Part shown: positions 32,718 to 46,268 of the stretch, in pieces
How the letters are laid out: each line of letters starts with the position of its first letter
Numbering within the stretch: the first letter of the stretch is position 1
Source of the DNA: Euglena gracilis
Taxonomy: Eukaryota; Euglenida; Euglenophyceae; Euglenales
DNA: 64,000 nucleotides
Assembly (NCBI GenBank): GCA_039621445.1
Contig: CP154956.1
Coordinates: forward strand, 12,771,443 to 12,835,442
Direction of reading: 5' to 3'
The notes under the pieces: generated by a model
The model's input: only the letters and a program-made list of their open reading frames with translations
Databases searched by the model: none
Told to the model about the DNA's origin: nothing
Translations under genes and position numbers: made by a program

Positions 32718-34172
32718 AACGGTGTTGTGCATTTCTCTCTTCCCATCCATGCAACCTTCGCTGTCAGTTGGTTGGGAGGAGTAACCCCCACCCCACAAAT
32801 GACACCCCATGAGTGACACCCCATAAGCAGGAGTTTTTTTTTTGGCCCCCGGTGTTATTCATGCGGGGGGTTGTACAATTTGGCAAGTGGACATTGCTGC
32901 TTCTGGACCTTGAGACGCTGCTGTGCGATGGCTGGATGGGTCTGCCACCCCACGGGCGCTGCTGCTGGCTGGCTGGACTGTACCATACTGGTGCTGCTGG
33001 CTGCGTCGCGCTGCCAAGCCTCTGCTTTAGGGCTGCTGCACCACCACAGGGTGGATGCTGGTTTGAACAGAAATGCTGCAAGAACAGTCCTCCATGGGCA
33101 TTTTTCATATTCATTTGTTTTTTGTTGTTGGGTGATGGGGGGTGCAGTCAGAAATGCATTATTTTGCCTCAAAAATAATGTCAATATTTGCCAAACATGT
33201 GTGCAATTTGTGTCATTTTGTGTCATTTGAGGCCATTTTTGCGGGCCATTTTCGGTCATCTTGGGTTGTGGCTTCACAGAAAAGGACGCAGGAAACTGAC
33301 AACGGTCCAAAATCCAGTAAAATGTGGTAAAGTTTACCTCCCCCCCCCCCAAGTCCAATGGATGCCATTGCCCAATGAACAAGGGGCAGGGCAGAAAACG
33401 GGAATCGGCCGAACAGCCAGGGTGACCCCCCCCCCACCCCCTGCATGGTGGGGGGGTCGACCCCCCCCCACCACCTCTTCCTGTATTTCCGGGAGCACCA
33501 ATTTTTGGACCCGAAAAAATTTTCCGGCGCCTTCTGCGCCGAGTGTTTTTTTGACTCATTTTAGGACCCATATAGGGGGTCCCCCCCAAAGCCCCCCAAA
33601 ACCCCATTTTTCCACACCCTCCAAAAATTCATTATTTTCTCAAAATGTTGATTTTGAGAGGTTTTTGAAGCAAAAAACGCCATCGAAAGTCCAAAAAATT
33701 TCAACGAGAAAAGATGTCAGTAAAATTTGACTGTGCCAAAATTTTGTCCACTTTTTTTTGACCTTCGTTTTTTTCACCCCTCCTCCTAAAAACTATCAAT
33801 TTTTATCCCTTAAATTTTTGAGATTTTTTGTGAAAAAAAACGTTGTTTTCCATCAAAAAATCATGTGTTTCGGGTTCTTTTTTTCAAAAAATTTCAAAAA
33901 TTTTCCCGGCCAATATCCCCGTTTCTTCGAAATCGTTAAAAATGCTGTGGTGGGTGGGTGGGGGGTCGACCCCCCCCCCCTCACCTCCCGGATGGGGGGC
34001 GTCGACCCCCCCCCCACTGACAAGGGGCCATCCGGACCGTCTAGGTCACCGTATACCTTTTATGCACAATTGGCACCAATGAAGATCCCTGGTGCGGATT
34101 TTCTAGATTGTCACCTTAGTGTTCATTGGGCTTGGGGAGGGGTGCAAATTTTTCCAAAAAATTTTGTTTATT

Positions 34173-34591
34173 GTACCCCCCCCCTATGTCCAATGACCCC
34201 CCTATGTCCAATGACCCCCCCCCCCCCCCCCCGGTCAGAGGACACCTTTTCGGAGGTTTGACCAAATTTTTGGTCCCAGCGCTTCGCGCCGGGACGAAAA
34301 ATTTTGCCAAAAATTGGCCAAAAAAATGGCCAAAATGCCATTTTTGACACTTTTTGGACAAAAATTTGTCAAAATTGCCCAAAATTTTCGGCGCAAAGCG
34401 CCGGAAGGGAAAAATTGGGCATTTTTGGGTAGGTAGGGACCCGGGTACCCACCAATTTTCTTTTGACCCCATGTCCAACGACCACCCCCCCGGTCAGAGG
34501 ACACCTTTTTGGTCACTACCCTATGTCCAACGACCACCCCCCCCCCAGAGGGACAGAGGTACCGGGGTCATTGGGGGGGGGGGGGGGGGTT
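34173..34591. mobile_element. GTAC/C-run inverted-repeat element, copy 1
   Basis: Begins gtacccccccccctatgtcc and carries the words gtccaatgacc, ggtcagaggacacctttt, gcgcttcgcgccgggacg and cggcgcaaagcgccggaagg in the same order as copies at 46560, 48540, 54186 and 58681. The right end is a long G run. Confidence 0.65.
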
Positions 34592-35525
34592 AATGTTTTG
34601 TGCCATTGTAATTGGGGCACTTTTTGAACAAATTTTGCCGAAATTTTCACCACATTTTGAGTTTATTCTGAGCCTGGTTGGGCACAAAACACCTTAACCC
34701 TATCCCTAATTGAATTGAAATTTTAATTGTAATTGTAACCCTAAATTGGAATTGGAATAGGCATGCCAAAAATATGCCCCTGTACCTTTGAATGGTTTCT
34801 GGAGCGATCTTTCAAAGGAAATGGAAAAACCCTTGGTTTGACCCCTGAAAAACGAGACCTTTCTGCCGCTCAAATGTTAGATGGCTAGAGAAGTTGAACA
34901 CCAATATGAGGGTTGGTCCCCTCGACCCAACCCTGAACCTGTTCCTAACATCAAATATACTTCAGTAGACCATGAATATCAGAACAGCCTTGCGATGGCC
35001 CCCGGAAACCGGGTGTTGTAGTCACGCTCTATGACCTTGGTTATGGCAACAAAATACCCCAGAATCACAGGCTGCATGACTTTTTATGAGAGCTCGATGC
35101 ACCCCCTCTTTGTCCCGAGGCCAGAAGCAAAGGCCTGTTTGGGACATCGGTTCTTGAATGGCAAATGACAGTTGTTTGTCTGCCTCGCTGTCTGCCGCTG
35201 GACTTCCTTTTGTCGGGCTGCGGCACTGGCTGCTGTGGGAGCTTTTTGTGTGAGCTCTTTCATGCTTGGCTCACCATGCACATGTGCGGAGTGTGCAAGG
35301 CATACTACAGTAGCACAGTAGCACAGTGGCATAGCACAGTGAGTACAAAAATGATGGGAAACTCACCAAATTTCCAAAAAATTTGGCACGCCATTTTTTC
35401 CCATTCATTTTCTGGGGATTCAACCCCCCCCCAAATAACCTGGTGGCATTTTGCCCCACGCAAGTGCCCGAATTCTCCCTTTCCACACCCTGATTTGGGT
35501 CTTTCTGGTTCTTTTCCCCTCAGAG

Positions 35526-35608
35526 GCCAACGGGAGGTGTGGGCGCAGCTGCAGTACCGCCCCCCGGCCCAACGCGGAGGCTCACCCGCCCGCCACAACC
35601 GGGGCTGA
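35526..35608 (+). pseudogene. second copy of the last C2 exon, broken
   Basis: After an acceptor (ctcagag) the frame reads GQREVWAQLQYRPPAQRGG and stops at TGA, without the GELCLSV strand of the exon at 18168. A one-base shift after Pro-Ala would keep a longer frame, so a frameshift is likely. Its place just before RRM copy B mirrors the last C2 exon just before RRM copy A. Confidence 0.55.
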
Positions 35609-36274
35609 CCGAGCCCCGAGACCCCTCCACCGCACCCGTCCCGCGCCGAACCGCCACTTTTCTCCCGCACTGCCATCGCGCCCAGCCCACTGACACACAC
35701 ACCCTTCGCCAGCCCGCTGACCCTGTCCCAGGCAACCGTTGCCAGTGCCGCTGCCGTTCCCTTGGGCCATTGTGAGGCTCTCTGGCAATGCAGAGCAAGA
35801 CGAAGGGACACTGTGGGGGCGGACCCTTCTGGCCCCTCAGCTCCCAAAGTTGCTGTTGGTGCCAGCATGAGACGGGTGGAGGTCGGTATCACTGTATTTG
35901 CTGCATCCCGGCCGTTCTTCATATGAGACAGGGTTTTTCAAACACAGGAGTGTGGGGGACCGCCCTTTGGCCAAAGCCGGCCAATGGCTGGTCCGGGGCT
36001 CGAACGGGGTCGACAATTGACATTGTCGAAAGACACATTTTTTTTGATATTTTTGGTGGGTGGGCGACGGTCCAAGGAGGCAAGAAATAACTTTTTCCTG
36101 ATGTCAACCCGCTTTTGCTGAAACGTGGCCATTTTTTCCGGCCATTTTTCATGGGCCTTTTGCATAAAATTCTGGCAGGACAGGTTTTTTTTAAAGCATT
36201 AAGGGCCGCCATATTTCTTTTCACGTTAAGGACTGCATCCGCGCCACCGGGCTTGGCTCCCGCCAAGGTTCTCC

Positions 36275-36288
36275 TCCCCCCCCCCCAG
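36275..36288 (+). promoter_or_regulatory. poly-C tract and AG acceptor 11 bp before the RRM copy B start
   Basis: cccccccccccag, then gcctcctggcgATG. The arrangement and spacing equal those of copy A. Candidate spliced-leader or 3' splice site. Confidence 0.4.
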
Positions 36289-36299
36289 GCCTCCTGGCG

Positions 36300-36419
36300 A
36301 TGGAGGATTGCGCCTCGATCTTCATCGGCTCCCTGCCCCCGGACATCACCGCCGAGGCACTGGAGGCGCTGTGCCGGGCCTTCGGGGAGGTGGCCCGCGT
36401 GGACCTGAAGCGCGGCTAT
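36300..36419 (+). CDS. RRM B exon 1: RRM1 RNP2 half
   Basis: [20 protein letters not shown], then [17 protein letters not shown]. The intron starts GCC CAG at 36420; joining to 38105 restores KRGYAFVDF. Confidence 0.82.
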
Positions 36420-36545
36420 GCCCAGGCCGCCCCGCCTGAGAGGCAGCCGTGCCCCCTTGACGCCCCCCCCCCCGGCCTTATCTGCCTGGTGCCTGGGTTT
36501 GTGGAGGGGTATACCAGACCAGGGCCAGAGATATACATACATACA

Positions 36546-36577
<32 letters not shown>

Positions 36578-37353
36578 CATACATACGTATACATACATAC
36601 ATAAAGACCCCCTGGGGGGTCCTAAAGTTCACCCCACGATGGACACCCCCCTTAATTGAAGGAGTAGGGTCAGGTGCGCACATGCTAATTTGCGCTAATT
36701 GGCTATGTTGCGCTAATTGGCTATGTTGCTCAACATAGCCAATTAGCGAAACATAGCATGTGCGCACCTAACCCTATACCTTCAATAACGGGGGGGGGGG
36801 GGCAACCCGGTGTCAAGTTTGGTACCCCCCTGGGGGGGTACTAAACTTAACACTTGCCATATATACATATATATGTGTATGTATACATATGGCAGCAAGG
36901 CAAGATTCTACTTGGCCCCCTGGGGGGCCAAGTAGATTCTCCAGGGAGGGGTCCGAGTAGCATCCCCCGCGTCCGACGTTCCCCCCATTTCGGCCCCGCG
37001 GAACCCCGGAACGGTGACGGATCCAGGCAAAATCGGTTGGATCCGGGGAGATTCGGCACTTAATGGGAGGAATAGGGTTTGGGTTGGGATTGGCAGGCCG
37101 AAAATGGGCACTTTTTGGGACCAAAGTTCGGCCGAAGGTTGGGTCGCCGTTTTGGAAGATTTTTGAGTCACCCTTCTGTCGTAATTACACGCAGAAGAAG
37201 CACCTAACCCTATTCCTAAAAATAACCCCGAATTCCCCCGAAGGTCGGCCCCGTGGATGCTACTCGGAACCCCCCCCCGTGGAGATTCCACTTCTTCTTG
37301 GGGGGGGGGGCAAGTAGAATCTTGCTGCCATATATATATATATACATATATAC

Positions 37354-37439
<86 letters not shown>

Positions 37440-39004
37440 CATATATATGCATATGTACCCCTCCACCACATTTATATAATATGATACATATATGTAATGT
37501 ATATGTATGGTATTAGATACATGTATTATATATAATATATGATCAGTGTCAGTGACAAGGATCAGGGGGCCCGCCCATGGCCAAGGTCAGGTAAAACCTT
37601 CTGGGGTAGCCGGGGAGAATAAAAAAAATATGACAAACGGGGAGGAAAAAAGGAACCGCGTTCTCAGTTGGGACAATAGTGCTGCACCAAACCATTCCTT
37701 TGCGTCTCGCACTTCGACGGACACATATCATTCTGAATCATTCTACGCAACCTGATAAATTCTTTGGAGTGATTGTGTCCGTGGGTGCAGGGGTGACTGT
37801 ATTTTTTTTGGTCCTTTGATTCAGGCTGTATCACTCCATGGCTTTTCCACAAGTTGCTTCCCAGTTTGGCTGCTGAGAGAAATATGACTCTCAGGTCTCA
37901 CGTTGTAAGAGGTTCATTTGTTAAACTCCCGAAGGGGGCATGGTTCCAGTTGGCCAAAGCCCACCGCCAAAAAAACAACAACCAACAACAACAACAACAA
38001 TAATCACCCAAGCATCCCGCGAGAAGAGTTCAGAACTGAACTAAAAGAATGGATCCTGGCTTGCCGCCCACACTGCCTCCGCCTTTCTTGGGACGCCTGT
38101 TTCTGCCTTTGTGGATTTTGCCGACCCCAGCAGTGCCCCCCAAGCCCTCGTCCTCGGCCACAGCACGCGTGGACGTTGGTGACGTTGTGAATGGTTTCGT
38201 GGGGGGGGGTTGTGTTTCCCAATAGCTCTGTGAGTTTTCCCCATTTTTTTCCACCTTTCTGATATTCCCCAGTGCAGATGAAATTGTAAGTCATTGCCAG
38301 TCATTCTTGGACTGGGTCTGTTTGAAGTTTCGGGCTCATGCTGTGGGAACCGTCTGTTTGTCCAGATGTCGGCTTTGCCTGAGCACCACCCCTTGCCCTC
38401 TCTTGAAAAATTCGCCATTGCAGACGTTTGTGAAGCTTGATCTAGCGGTATATGGCTGATTTTTTTTAAATACAAACACTTTCCAAGTTGAGGGGTACAA
38501 AGGTGAAGGGCATTTTTGCTTTTTCTCACCAAGTGCTGTTTTTTTGTTTTTGCTTTGTTTTGTTTTGTTTTTCCCCGGTCTCAGCCCCCCCCCCCCCGAT
38601 GCTTACCCATCTTTTCCGGTATTGGTGAAGGTGCAAGGGAGGATGCCCCCCCTTTTTTTGACTCTGGGGGAAACGTTGGAATGCCCTCCGGAATGCTCAG
38701 CGATTGAATGATCATTTTGCTACCCCTCCCAGTCCTCCTGCCTTGATCACCAGGAACATTGTGTATTGTTCAGTTTATGTGCATTGTGGGTGTAATGTGT
38801 TAGGTATTTTGCGTGGGTGGGTGGGTGGGTGAGTGTGTCTGTGTTGTGTGTTGTATTGTGTGCACAGTGTGGGTTGTGGGTTGTGTGTGTGTGTGTGTGG
38901 CGTGTGTGTTTATTTTTGTGTGGGTGGGGTGGGGTGGGTGGGTGGGTGGTGGGTGGGTGGGTGCGCGCGCGTGTGTGCGTGCGCCCGTGTGTGTGTGTGT
39001 GTGC

Positions 39005-39087
<83 letters not shown>

Positions 39088-39471
39088 CACGTGTGTGTGT
39101 GTGTGTGTGCGCGCGCGCGCGTGTGTGTGTGTGTGCCCGCGCGCATGTTATATGTCTGTGTGTTGCTGCTGTTGATGTTTTTTTATTTGCAAAATGCTTT
39201 CACTCATGGCTGCATGTTTGTTCCGCGGAGCTGTGGGCCCAACGGGCGGGTGATTGGCCAGCGGGCCATCGCGGTGCGTCTCAACACCGACGACAACAAG
39301 AAGAAGCGGCCCCGCCTCGAGGGACTGATGCCCACCATCGCCGCCATGTCCTCCGCGGCTGCCGCACCCAGCGCCTCACCGGACTCCCCTGTGCACTGAC
39401 ATCTGCCTGCGCGCGAACACACACTTGCACAAATTCCACACACACATTTTCACACACGCTCACGCACGCAC

Positions 39472-39523
<52 letters not shown>

Positions 39524-39556
39524 GCACGCACACACACACACACACACACAGCACAG

Positions 39557-39605
<49 letters not shown>

Positions 39606-41686
39606 GCACGCACGCACGCGCCCATGCTCGCAGATTCTCTCGTGTGCACACTCTCTGGTATCTGGTCACTGAGACGCCTTGTGGGAACAAGCTGAATGTT
39701 ATAAATGCGCCACTGGGTATTGGATACCCTGATGTATTTGCCTTTTTATTTTTCTATCTTTTTAAATAACCAAATGAGTCTGCATACACGCAGGTTCCAG
39801 TAGGGTAGTACGGAAGGCCTGATTCGGCCAAACCTCCTTTTTTTGGCCTAGCAGAAGCCCTGGTCCCCTTCTGATCGACCCCTGTAACCCCACCCCAACA
39901 CCTAAAAATAACGAGAAAGCACCGAAAAAAAATGCCGTCCAAGCCCCCACCAGCTTGCGTTTTAGAAGGCTGCCCGGGGTGTCAGGTGACACTTTACCGG
40001 GGAGGGGGGGGGGGCACGATGGAGGAGGCGGCTCCAGGCCTTCCGCGGCTTCCCGTGCAGCCGTGCCGAAGGGCCGCTGGCACGCGACGTGCCAGTCGGT
40101 GTTCGTGGGGGGCATCCCGCCGGGCTTCACGGAGGAGCAGGTCCAGGAGCTGTTTGAGTCGTACGGGCCCATTACCAAGCTGGAGGTGAAGAAGGGCTAC
40201 GGCCAGAGGTTTTATTTTCAATTTGGTGTGGATAGGTGTAGTCCCAATCGTGATTGCCACGCTACGCCACTACGTAGCAGTAGCTATGCTACGCTACTGC
40301 TACGCTGTAGTACGGGGGGGGACAGAGTGGGGAGTTTCCCCCTAATTTGTTTTGTCTTCTTCCACCTGCTTGCGGTGTGAGGTTGTTTTTTTTTGGACCC
40401 ACGACGATCCCGAAAAGTGGCCCCCCAAGCCCCTCTGTCTAACAAAGCCTCTGGCTATGGCTTCGTGGACTATTCCGACCCTACCGCTGCCGTCGCCGCG
40501 TGCTGCCTGGATGGCTTCGCCCAGGCCAGTTGATCTCCCTGCAGGGCCTCATTTTGGGACTGGTCCATCTGCAATTTTTCCGCTTCGGGAGGGATAGGCC
40601 AGCAGGGAGCCAGTATCAATGATGAGACGGTCTAGTTGACATTTCAGGAGGAACACGTCGACATTTTTTTTTGGAGTCAGCGAAGTGAAATTGTAAAATT
40701 ATTTGACACACATTTTGAAAAGTTCATAGAATCCAGGATGCATACACTCGAAGAGAGAGCACACCTTGTTGTTGTTGCAGCAGCAGCAGCTGTTGTTGTT
40801 GTTGTTTTGTGACCCATTTTCTGTCCAGCACTTTTGCTGATTTCTGCACAGAGAGGATGAAACATTGGTGACCGCAACACATGGTGACTGCACCATTTAA
40901 CCGAGACATGGAGGTCGGTTTGCGAAGTTCGATTCCGTGGCACGCACAATTCCCACACGTACGTGTCCACCACAATTTCACAGACACACATGCATCCTCA
41001 TGAACTCCGGTTGCATCATCATCTTCGCCAGCAGCATGCTGGCAAACTTGGCAATGTCATGGTCACCCCCACCTGCCCCCTGCCACGGTGGCCTGCCAGG
41101 GAGGTGTCCCCGGGGGTGAAACTGGGGGTACGGCTCAACCTCCCGGAGCACAAGAAAGGGAAGGCAGATGCCATCGGCGCTCCCTTGTCGCTTCCGCGGG
41201 GAGGTCTCGCCTCGTTTTGCTGTTGGTGGTGGTGGTGGTGGTGCGGTGGGTGGTGGGTTCCGTTTTTCAAATGGATTGAGGCGCTGGTCCAAAGGCCAAA
41301 ATGGGCACCTGCAGTTTTGATGTTATTCTCATTTTTATTGTTTTAAAAGTGGCTTTTTGCATTTTCCGGAACCCTACTTATAGCCCCAATCCCAGGTGGG
41401 GGTCCCACACCGTGTTGGGCGAGTACCACTATATCATTGAGTGAGTGGGTGTGTTGAGTGGGTACGGGCCGTGCCCACACCTCCGACACCCTCGGAACCT
41501 CCGACACCCTGGGTATCAGATCCCCCCCTTCCTGGATTTCCGATGGTGCCAATTCTTTTCGACCAAAATCCTCCTACGGTGCCGAAGGGAATTTTCCTTG
41601 CGCAGTGCTGCTGGGGGGTCAACTCCCCCCCCCCCACCAACGGTATTCCCCCCCCACGCACACACATGCTCGCGCACACACGCATG

Positions 41687-41735
<49 letters not shown>

Positions 41736-41861
41736 CAACAACAACAACAGCAGCAACAACAAACCCATCCACCCACCCACCCACACACACACACACACAC
41801 AACGCACAGCACATGCATGAGTACACACACACACACACGCACGCACGCACAAACACACGCG

Positions 41862-41918
<57 letters not shown>

Positions 41919-44900
41919 GCGCACACGCATGCACACACACGCAGGCACACATGCACGCACACACACGGCCCTGGGTGCGGGTGGGTGACACCATGGCCCT
42001 GCCCGCCCCCCGCTGAAGAAGTCGCGCCCGGAGACCGCCACCTGCACCTCCGTCTTCGTCGGCGCCCTGCCCCCGGAGGCCACCGAGGCCCAGGTCACTG
42101 CCCTCTTCGCGTCGGTCGGGGGCGTGGCTGCGGTCCACCTCAAGAAGGGCTTCGCCCTGGGTCGCCCACCGACGCCAGCCGACGCTGACTCCCGACCTTG
42201 GTGAGAATTTTTTTTAAAATGTTGGTGACCCGGAGGGGGGGGGTCCACCGAGGTTGGGTGGGGTGGGTACCCCAGGAAGGGGGTTCCTCTATTTTGGCGA
42301 AACACTGGGAGAAAACTCCAGGATTGCCCCTCCCCCCAATGGTGTCAGTCCCCCAAGAGGGTGTTAGTTCCCTCTAGGGGGCGTTATCATTCCTCCCAGG
42401 TCTGTAAAAACACCTTCTGTGCGGTCCAGCCCCAACAGCCAGGCTGCCAACCTCCCCCACCCCGAGGTTCCACTAAAAATGAGCTAAAACTCAACCCCGC
42501 TGGGGAGAGATTTGGGGGGGGGGGAATGGTCGAAAAAGTTTTGTTGCTTTCGAATTTTTTGGGATTGTTGGGCATGAATCCTGGAGGTCCCTTCACCCCC
42601 TGTCCCAAGCGCCAAAAATCCACGCCGATTCATATATGTCATCAATCCTGCAGCCTCTCTCTTCCATGCGGGGCCCCCCACCATCTCGTCTCCTCAGGCA
42701 CTGCCTCTCGAGCCTGCACCGCCCGCAGGTCCCCCCCGACGACCCTCCTGAGGGCCTGCTTCTTCCCCGGCGTGGCTGGTCTGGTTTGACTCAGCCATTT
42801 TAGGCCATATATTGGGGTAAAAAAAAGTTGCAAAAAAGCGAAAAAAAATGCTTTCGGAAAATATTTTTGCCCGAAAGCATGTTTTTTTGGCCTCCAGGAC
42901 CCAGAAAAACTGTTAAAAACCGAAACTGTTAAAAAAAAACTGTTAAATTGTTAAACTGTTATACAAAAAAAACCCGAAAATGAGCGTTTTTCGACCCCCA
43001 GAAAGCCCCCCCCCCCCCGGCCCACCCGCCGTTGCGGCCCAGGCCCCGGCTTCGTGGAGTTCGCCAGCCCCGCCGCCGCCCAGGCCGCCTGCGCCCTCGA
43101 CGGCACCATCGTGGGCTCCAAGGCCATCGCCGTGCGCCTCAGGCAGGCGGGGGCTACCGTGTGGTTCAGGGGCCAGCCGCGTGGGGGGGGGGTCCAGAAG
43201 CACGCAGAGGGGGGATTGATATCCGCAATTTTTCCACAATTTCCGCAATTTCCCGCAATTTTCCGCAATTTTAAAGCAATTTTTTTTTACAAGGCCTCCG
43301 TCTTCAATTTACCCCCCTGAGCATGGCCATGCAGAAGCATGGCCGCAGGTCAATTGCGACCATTCCTTCCCAGCCTAAAAAGCAAATGGGCTCCCCAGGA
43401 AGTTTATTGCCTGTTGGATTGTTCCCCACCCCGGTGAGTGGTATTCGGGGCCGACTTTGTCCCCAGAAACCCGCCTTGCCGGAGGAATTGTCAGGCACTC
43501 AGCCGTTTCCTGTCCGTTTCTCCCAACATGCAGGGCTGTTCCCCGCTCCCCTACGGGTGGTTGGCGGGGAGGTCCCCCCACTCCTCACCCACAGCCTACA
43601 TCCTGGTGGGTTGGGGGGTCCAACCCCCGCCCACCTGGCCTTCCTGTCGCCTGTATTTCCGGGGGCAACTGGTTTTTTCCCCCGGGCAACGATTTTCCTT
43701 CCACGGTGACGTGGTCGACCACCCCGCCACCAGCCCGTCCCGCACAGCCCCGCCGACCAGCCAGTCCCGTCCCGATGGTCCCCCGTCGTGGTCACGGCTA
43801 CCTGGCCACGGTGACCGCCCCCACCCTCCGGAAACCCTCGGGGTTCGCCCGTCGGCAGTTTCCGATGGCGGGCCCGGCCGTGGCGATGGCCAAGCAGCGG
43901 CGGTGTCGGGTGGACCCTCCCCCCCCCCCGCCTGGGCCCAACCTGCCGGAGCACAAGACCAAGTCCGCGGTGACGGTCCCCGCCCCCCTCCTGCCTGCCG
44001 TCCCGGTCGCTGCGGCCGGTGCCCAAGCCCCCTCCGGTGCCGTGTAGGTGTGTGCAGGACTGGATTGGAGCCGATACCGTGCTGTCAGAGCCCACTGAAA
44101 TCCAGCTGGATATTTGGGTCCGCCCCCCCCCCGGCAATGTGGACGTTGTGGATCGTGGTTCAGTGTGTTCGGTATTGTGCGGTGTGGTTCAGTAAAGTTG
44201 CTCTTGTACCGCACATTTACATGCACAAACAAAAAGGACACAGGTTTTTTATATATAAAGAAACACCATAAAAAAACACCGGTTTGGGGCTCCTGGCAGC
44301 GGGTTCACTCCCACTTCTGATTGAGGGAGGGACGGCGCCAGACAAAGGGGACTTGCCAAACGACTGTAAATCCGTGTTCGTTGGAGGGCTGCCGCCCGAC
44401 GCCAAGGAGACGGACCTCCAACACCTGTTCGCCTTCTGCGGGCCGATGGAACGCCTGTCGATGAAGAAGAGCTACGCCCGGGGGCCGAATCCCAGACCCA
44501 TGTCCTGATTTGCCCCGTTTTAAACCATTAAGACACGCCCAGATAACGCCAGGGTCCCATGACACCGCACCGATTAATACTGACCTCACTGGGGGTGTCC
44601 CACTCCCGATCACAAGCGACAAGGACACAGATGGGAGACCTTTGTGGCCCATACGTATTGTTTTGAACTCGGCAAACCTCACCCCTCAGGGGGTCCCCCC
44701 TCTGGGTTTGACTTTTGGCACCACACCGAAGTTTTTAGAAAATGCCTTCAGATGGCCTGATTTTTGTGGTGGGTTCCCTGCCCCCCAGGGTTTCTGCATG
44801 GGGCTCTGTGGGTGGGGAAGACCCCCCAGCTCATGAGGACTCTGAGATGACAAACACGCAGGGCTCACTCAACAGGAATTCTGGAAACCCTCTGTGTATG

Positions 44901-46183
44901 GGGTATGAGAGACTGACCCCCACCACCCTTTCCCGCTTTTTTTCCATGGCGCCAACTTTTTACGCCAAACTTTTATTTGGGCGCCTTCGGTGCCAAAGGA
45001 ATCCCCCCCCTGCGAAGCACTACGGTGGGTGGTCCCAATCCCCTCCCCCCACACACCTCTGGGTAGGGGGGATCGACCCCCCTCCACTCTGGCCACCTGA
45101 CACAATTTCTGGAGGTGGGGGCGGAGGCCACCCAGGCTTCTTTGCTTTTTTTTTTTAGCTGATATTCATTTCCTGCGTGTTTGCGCTCGAAAATGCGCAA
45201 GCCTGAATTATTAGCCCCAGCAGCCGTAAACTATTGTGCCCCCCCCCCCCGGCGTCCGTCACACACGGGGGGGGGGGGTCCGTAAATTCATGGCTGCCCC
45301 GGGGTCCAAAAAATCTGGCCATCCTAACATTTCCCGCAAAAAAAATTCCGGGATTGCTAATGGAGCAGGCATCATGGGGGGGACCCCAATCCCCTGCCCC
45401 CCCCCCCCCCCGCAGCACGTGGATGGGAGGGCCCCCGCCGCCGCCTTCATCGACTTCCTGAGCCCTGTCTCGGCCCAGGCGGCCTGCGCCCTCGACGGCT
45501 ACATGTTCCGCCCAGGGGGGGGGGGATGGCTCCGGGTGGCCCTGAGAGTCGCTCTTGTTGCGAAACCCTTGGCACCAGATGAGAAACTTGCAGTCAGGTG
45601 GGTGGACCCAACCCCGGTGACCCTCCCCCCACCTTTCTGTGACCAAGCCCCCCCCCCCACCGCTTGCCTCGCGTTTGTGAGGCTGTCACCCACCTCCCAT
45701 ACCCCCTGATTGTCACTTGGAAGCCTCCCAGTCATAAGGGTAGTTCAGAATGGCCCATAAACGAAGGTGACCACCTTTTTTTTGCTTGATGTCGAAATGG
45801 ATTCCCCTCCAGTGAGTGCCAGTTAGTAACGGTCTGGAGTGTTCCTTGTTAACGGTCTGGAGTGTTCCTTGTTTCCGTCTTTGCCTTTATTTGGAACCTC
45901 TGTCACCCACTGCTGCCATTTTTCCCTCCGCCTACCATGCAACCAAGCATCCAATTCACGTTCTAGAGCCAATATGCAACTCTTCCCCAGTTATGCCGGA
46001 AAATGTTCTGGGCCAACAATCGTTTGGTGGAAACAATGGTGTGAATTTTCCATTTTTTGTTCTCCATGTCATTCAAAAGTAATTTCTGGTGACACAGAAA
46101 CAATATTTGAAAAGCCATTGTTTCCAACTGACGAACCTCCAGGCGGACACGAGGTACACAAACACACACAAACACGCGTGTAG

Positions 46184-46268
<85 letters not shown>

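Larger units (their letters stand above)
31626..35520. other. spacer between RRM copies, few signals
   Basis: C/G runs, A/T-rich text, and a GTAC-capped element at 34173-34591. A short G/C-biased frame at 32661-32717 (AFAAGLRRVDLDLTALPAT) follows a ctactag acceptor and could be a remnant exon. 34690-35100 is unremarkable A/T-richer sequence. Nothing else looks coding. Confidence 0.45.
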
